A program made the translations under genes and the position numbers. Shown here in pieces: positions 55,945-60,000 of a stretch of 60,000 nt of DNA. Every line of letters starts with the position of its first letter. Positions within the stretch are counted from its first letter, which is position 1. The notes under the pieces were generated by a model, which was given only the letters and a program-made list of their open reading frames with translations, searched no databases and had not been told where the DNA came from. The stretch spans positions 33,649,053 through 33,709,052 of the forward strand of contig CM060732.1 in NCBI GenBank assembly GCA_030704615.1, read 5' to 3'. The DNA comes from Takakia lepidozioides (taxonomy: Eukaryota; Streptophyta; Takakiopsida; Takakiales; Takakiaceae).

Positions 55945-57100
55945 TCTTTTTTTTTTTTTTTTTTAGAGAAAGGGGAGCCTCAAGAACCGCAGGCGTGTCA
56001 GGCCTTTTTTCAAAAAGCTTCATGAAAAAGTCTGCCGCCGTGTTAGCCATCTTTTTGGGGATGGAGCAAGGCAGGCCAGCAGCATCCCGAAGAGAAGGAG
56101 TCAGGGTAGAGGCCAGGTTGTGCTTGGCAATTCTATGAGATATAAGGGTTTGTGGGTGTCTTACCCCTCTTGCAATTGAAACTGGCAAACATGTAGACAC
56201 TTGGTCAAGGCTTTCTCTTTTCTCGTGGACTCCTCGGCTTTCTTCCTAGACAGCTCTTGGCAGATATTTCTCAGAATCGAGGAGAGTTGGAGAAGAAGGG
56301 AAGGTCAGCAGTGGACCAAGCCCTTTGAAGATTGAGAATCACTTCTGGGTCGGAAAGAAGAGAGGGGTTAAGCTTAAAAAAGCCCCTTCCGCTAACTCTC
56401 TACCCAGGGGTGTGGAGTGAAAGTTGGACAGTGGAGTGATCCAACCCAGGAGCAATTGGAACAATGGGAAATCTAGCAGACCAGTTCAACAAATGAGCAG
56501 TGCAGTAAAATCTGTCCAAACGAGCCATGGATAGGTTCGGCAGCTCTCTGCTGTTAGACCAGGTATATCTCAACTCACCATCCGCTGGTGGTGAAGCATC
56601 CAACAGCCCAACCAAGAGAATCCCAGGAGTCTCTTTCAGCTAGAGAAAGACTATGAACGTTGTTTCCAGATCCGTCACTGTCTAATTCGACCATGTTAAA
56701 TCTCCACCAACTATCCAATGAATGTTTCAGCCTCATATTGCAATTCTACCCGTTCTTCCTCACTGTTTGGGGCGTACACATTAACCACTCCAACTTTCCC
56801 CACGATAGGCCCCAAGTTCATGGTAATGGTTTGAACACGGCCTTGAAACCAAATATCATTGGCAAGAATACTGGGACCCAAAGAAGAAAGACCAAAATGG
56901 CTGTACCCCCTCTGGAAATTGCAACAGTAGGGTTCCAGAAAGCTGAGGGAGACGGCCAAATAGAGACGGCCAAATAGAGCCCCCTAAAGAGGTGATTTTA
57001 GCAAGATCTAATTTATACTCTTGGAGGAGAATGAGAGAGGAACGGTTAACCATATTGGAGGCCCAGTGTCTGATTCTCGCCCCTTTTGGGACGAAAGTGG
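55945..57100 (-). mobile_element. LINE fragment: endonuclease domain, decayed, ending in poly(A)
   Basis: On the minus strand several frames match the apurinic endonuclease of plant LINE-1 elements. About 57050-56990 reads LILLQEYKLDLAKI. About 56810-56770 reads VGVVNVYAPNSEEER. About 56700 has (in another frame) FNMVELDSDGSG. About 56580-56420 reads ELRYTWSNSRELPN...SMARLDRF...GLDHSTVQL. After about 56200 a short LINE-like segment (ANTAADFFMKLFEKRP) runs into an A-rich tract, an 18-20 nt poly(T) on the plus strand at about 55947-55966. The RT domain is absent. The copy lies between the dPGM gene and the PDI gene. Confidence 0.6.
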
Positions 57101-57642
57101 TCAGAACCTATGCCTTTGATATTTCCGCTAGTGAGGGATACATGAGATGTGACAGCCGAGAGAAGGCCCGTGGTGAAATCGGTATTTTGTTCTTGTATCA
57201 GCTGGTTGCAGGGTGGAGATCCTTTTTTAAGGAAAAACAAAATTTCTGAAATTCCTGGATCCCTAGATTCCCACATTCCCTGCAGCATTCGAGGAATCGA
57301 ATCACAAAATAGATAGATGGATATAGTCTGTTGACACAATACGTCACTCTCGTCACTCTCGCTTCGTCGATCGGCAGACGAGGCTGCAGTATATAAGCTC
57401 TCGATGGAGACTGCATTCCAGAGTTCTGACAAGGGAAATGCTTTCTGCTTCGGGTCCTCTTGGATTTCTGTCAAGTCTAACCTTTGGTGTTGTATTGGTT
57501 GTTCTGGATCTCGAATCGGGGATTTCAAGACACTCCAGAAGGAGGCATTGTATCCCAATTTGTCTGCCTTGAGGTTACTACGGATTAGTTGCTCACAAGA
57601 CAAAGTGGTGATCCGCTGATAGCCCCAAACTGGATTCTGGAA

Positions 57643-60000
57643 ATGGATTCCAGATTTGCATTGCTTTTTCTTCTGGTTCTGTTGCCATGGGTAAAGGCGT
57701 CAGAGACCGAGGCTGCAAGCGAAGAAGTGACTGCGGCAGGTGTGGAAAGCTCGGTTCTAGTTCTGGATGCGTCGAACTTCACCCAGGCTCTCGAATCCCA
57801 CCCGTTCATCGTGGTCGAGTTCTACGCTCCCTGGTAAGTCTGAGCTCCACTTTTCAAGCAACTTGTTTTGAGATTTGAATTTCTACACTATGTGGGCTGA
57901 TTTGGCTGAACTGGGGGCTTCATGTTCTCGTCAGCGTGAAGGCTGTCCGGTTATTATCTTCATTTTCTGAGGTGAGAAAAAGAGAGAACATAATATACGC
58001 AACCTAGAAGAGCGATGTCAGGCTTTTTAAGATTCAAAGGGACACGTTTACAATAGTGACGCAAACAGAGTAGATCGTCTTGGCGGTATTCTCGAGATAT
58101 GTATGGAGAAGCTAGTGGTTTGTCGGGGCGAAATGAGCTCGAGCCTCTCCAGACTGTCATGAGCAGCCGACCTCGCAGATCAAAGCCCCTCTTTGCATTT
58201 GGATGCTGAACCCCCTCCGAGAGTGCATGAATTGACTAACACGACACTCGAAGTCCCAAAGTCCGATCCTTGTTAGCTGCCGGTTCATTGAAATCCTCTA
58301 ACGCTGCAATCCTGTATCTGTTGACTTTACACATCTGGAACCATGCAATCTTGTCTGCAAGAATTCAAATGTTCAGTAAGAATTGCTCAAGCCATCTTGC
58401 ATGTGTTTATACTCACAGGTGTGGAAACTGTAAGCGATTGGCTCCCGAGGTTGTCTCTCAATCCATGACCTACTCAATGCTCTATTCTGAACTGCATGGA
58501 TCTTTTTCTAGTAAAGCAGTTGCTCTAAAGCGAAGTCAGCATTTTGGAGAGAGTATGTCTCTTGGTTTTTCTTGTATTGTGTTTGTGTCTTCCACTCAGT
58601 GAACTCTGTTTTTCCCAGAAGGAGGGAAGGGGTTTCTTAGGAGTGTCACTACTCCAGCTCTACTTGTTCATATGAATAGCTTATCTGGAGCCATGTTAAG
58701 AAGCTTTCAGGACTCAGCTGGGAGACAAATAAATAGCACATGGGACGGTATTATAGGGGTTTTTAGTTGTCTTTGCATGGGTTTTGGGGGCCTAGGGTTT
58801 GGCAGGGTCAGATGGCTTGAGTTTAGTAGGAGCATGTGTGATTTAAAAGGAAGTAATTTTATTTTCCCCTTTTAAACCCTGACTAGCTCATTTGCATTTC
58901 TCTCATCCATATTACAGTATGAGCAAGCAGCTGTGGAGCTCAAGAACCATGTTCCTCCCATCATATTGGCTAAGGTGGATGCCAATGAGGAAACAAACAA
59001 ACCACTGGCAGCCAAGTATGATGTAAACAGCTTCCCATCCCTAAAGATTTTCAAGAATGGGGGTGACGGGGTGATTGAGTATGAAGGCCCACGTGAGGCT
59101 GCAGGTATTGTGACTTACTTGAAGAGTTTGGCCGGCCCCGCCTCTCTGCTCCTCACATCTAGTGAGCAAGCGAACACATTTATCGTACAAAACGATTTTA
59201 CAGTGGTATGACATCTTTCCCTTTGCAAATGCCACCACTTTCTTTTCCAGAGACCTGTTTGCCCATTCCCCCTCTGGTTTGTCTGTCCATCTCTCTCAAG
59301 TCTTTTTCCCTTGAATCGCGTCCATGTGAGCCTGTAGATCAACCACTAATGGTCTATACCTGGGTGTGAGCGCTCATGGGCCGAACTTATATGCTACAAA
59401 TGCTGCCAGGAGGATAACAACCCTGCAGGTTGTACCTTCCTTATCCTTGTCGAAGCTTAGTTCCTCGAGGCACCTTTTTGGCGAATTTTAATGATATCAT
59501 CTCTGATAGCTTTAGTTTTTTGGTGGACAAAAGTGCATCTTGGGGAGTCACCAAATGCAAATGGATGATCTGGCCACCCTCTGGATCCTGGCAATTGATT
59601 TTCTACCTCTCTTTGGTTAGGTTGTTGGCCCTATGCCTAGGTGAGACGTAAAGTAGGATCCCAGGATTGTGTGCATTTGCGATACTCCTTGGGTGTGAAC
59701 CAGGTCGTATGATGGGGTTGATGGCAGGTGGGCGTGTTTGAGAGCCTGGATAGCACAGAGTTTGCCAACTTTCTCAGTGTTGCAGAGGAGCTCCGGTCTG
59801 ACTACCAGTTCACTCACACGTTAGAGACCTCATATATGCCTGAGAACAGTGCCCCTATTTCTGCTCCAGCTGTCCGCCTGTACAAGCCCTTTGACGAGAA
59901 GTTCAATGATGCCACTGTGAGTTATTGCAGCATAACTGAGAAATTTGGTCATGTACAGGACCTTAGCAGACTTGACTAGACTGCTTGACATGCTCTACAA
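57643..60000 (+). CDS. Protein disulfide isomerase (PDIL1 type), 5' part
   Basis: ER lumen enzyme forming and reshuffling disulfides. Start ATG 57643 gives a signal peptide ([20 protein letters not shown]). Exons: 57643-57833 ([20 protein letters not shown]...FYAPW), 58419-58449 (31 nt, [10 protein letters not shown]), 58918-59205 ([44 protein letters not shown]), 59728-59916 ([20 protein letters not shown]...[13 protein letters not shown], then a GTGAGT donor). These cover domain a and the start of domain b. The b', a' and KDEL-like end lie beyond the window. The a-domain active site reads C-G-N-C where nearly all PDIs have C-G-H-C. Otherwise the family match is good. Confidence 0.9.

Noticed and set aside
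57046-57603. 185-codon minus-strand frame upstream of the PDI gene
   Set aside because: It overlaps the PDI 5' flank and has no domain. Its 3' part merges with LINE-derived sequence.
1-60000. CRISPR array, bacterial operons or riboswitches
   Set aside because: The window is plant nuclear DNA with spliced genes. The tandem repeats seen have no spacer-repeat organisation.

Overview
This is a nuclear fragment of a plant genome. It contains spliced genes with GT-AG introns, LTR and LINE retrotransposons, CT/GA and AT microsatellites, PPR (PLS-type) sequences and a plastid-type phosphoglycerate mutase. PPR motifs of the VDM(Y/S)AKCGCIEDA type, long repeat-rich introns and mixed gene/repeat spacing would fit a seed-free land plant (lycophyte, fern or bryophyte), but the sequence alone does not fix the clade.

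The first 31 kb are mostly repeats and decayed genes. In order they hold a 63-bp tandem repeat, a frameshifted RPA70-like OB-fold/zinc-finger pseudogene, an AT-rich stretch, eIF3d exon relics, two CACTA-like ends with private tandem repeats, and a complete LTR retrotransposon (10585-17917; TSD ATTGT; tRNA-Asp-type PBS). That element carries gag, four zinc knuckles and a broken protease, but no reverse transcriptase or integrase. It has an unrecognised ORF in the usual pol position and F-box-like repeats inside each LTR. It sits in an apparent intron of a relic that joins PPR repeats to OSB-type 'PDF' (WWDNR) motifs. A truncated Copia element follows, with a PBS complementary to the middle of initiator tRNA-Met. 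A serine carboxypeptidase gene (SCPL51/RISC type, minus strand, 22.7-27.5 kb) contains a 19-nt microexon.

The last 28 kb are gene-rich. A minus-strand coiled-coil gene (32.5-39.7 kb) is divergent from a complete eight-exon mitochondrial m-AAA protease gene (FTSH3/AFG3 type, 41.2-46.9 kb). Then come an intronless SLC35F-type transporter (49.4-50.5 kb), a seven-exon plastid-type dPGM gene (52.7-55.6 kb), a LINE fragment, and the 5' half of a PDI gene (57.6 kb to the edge) whose first active site reads CGNC instead of CGHC.

A short dispersed repeat (about 60-75 bp, next to CT/GA runs, with a box-A-like core) occurs at least six times, mostly in introns of these genes. The strongest candidates for something undescribed are the pol-less LTR element with its private ORF and F-box-bearing LTRs, the PPR-PDF fusion relics, and this dispersed repeat family.
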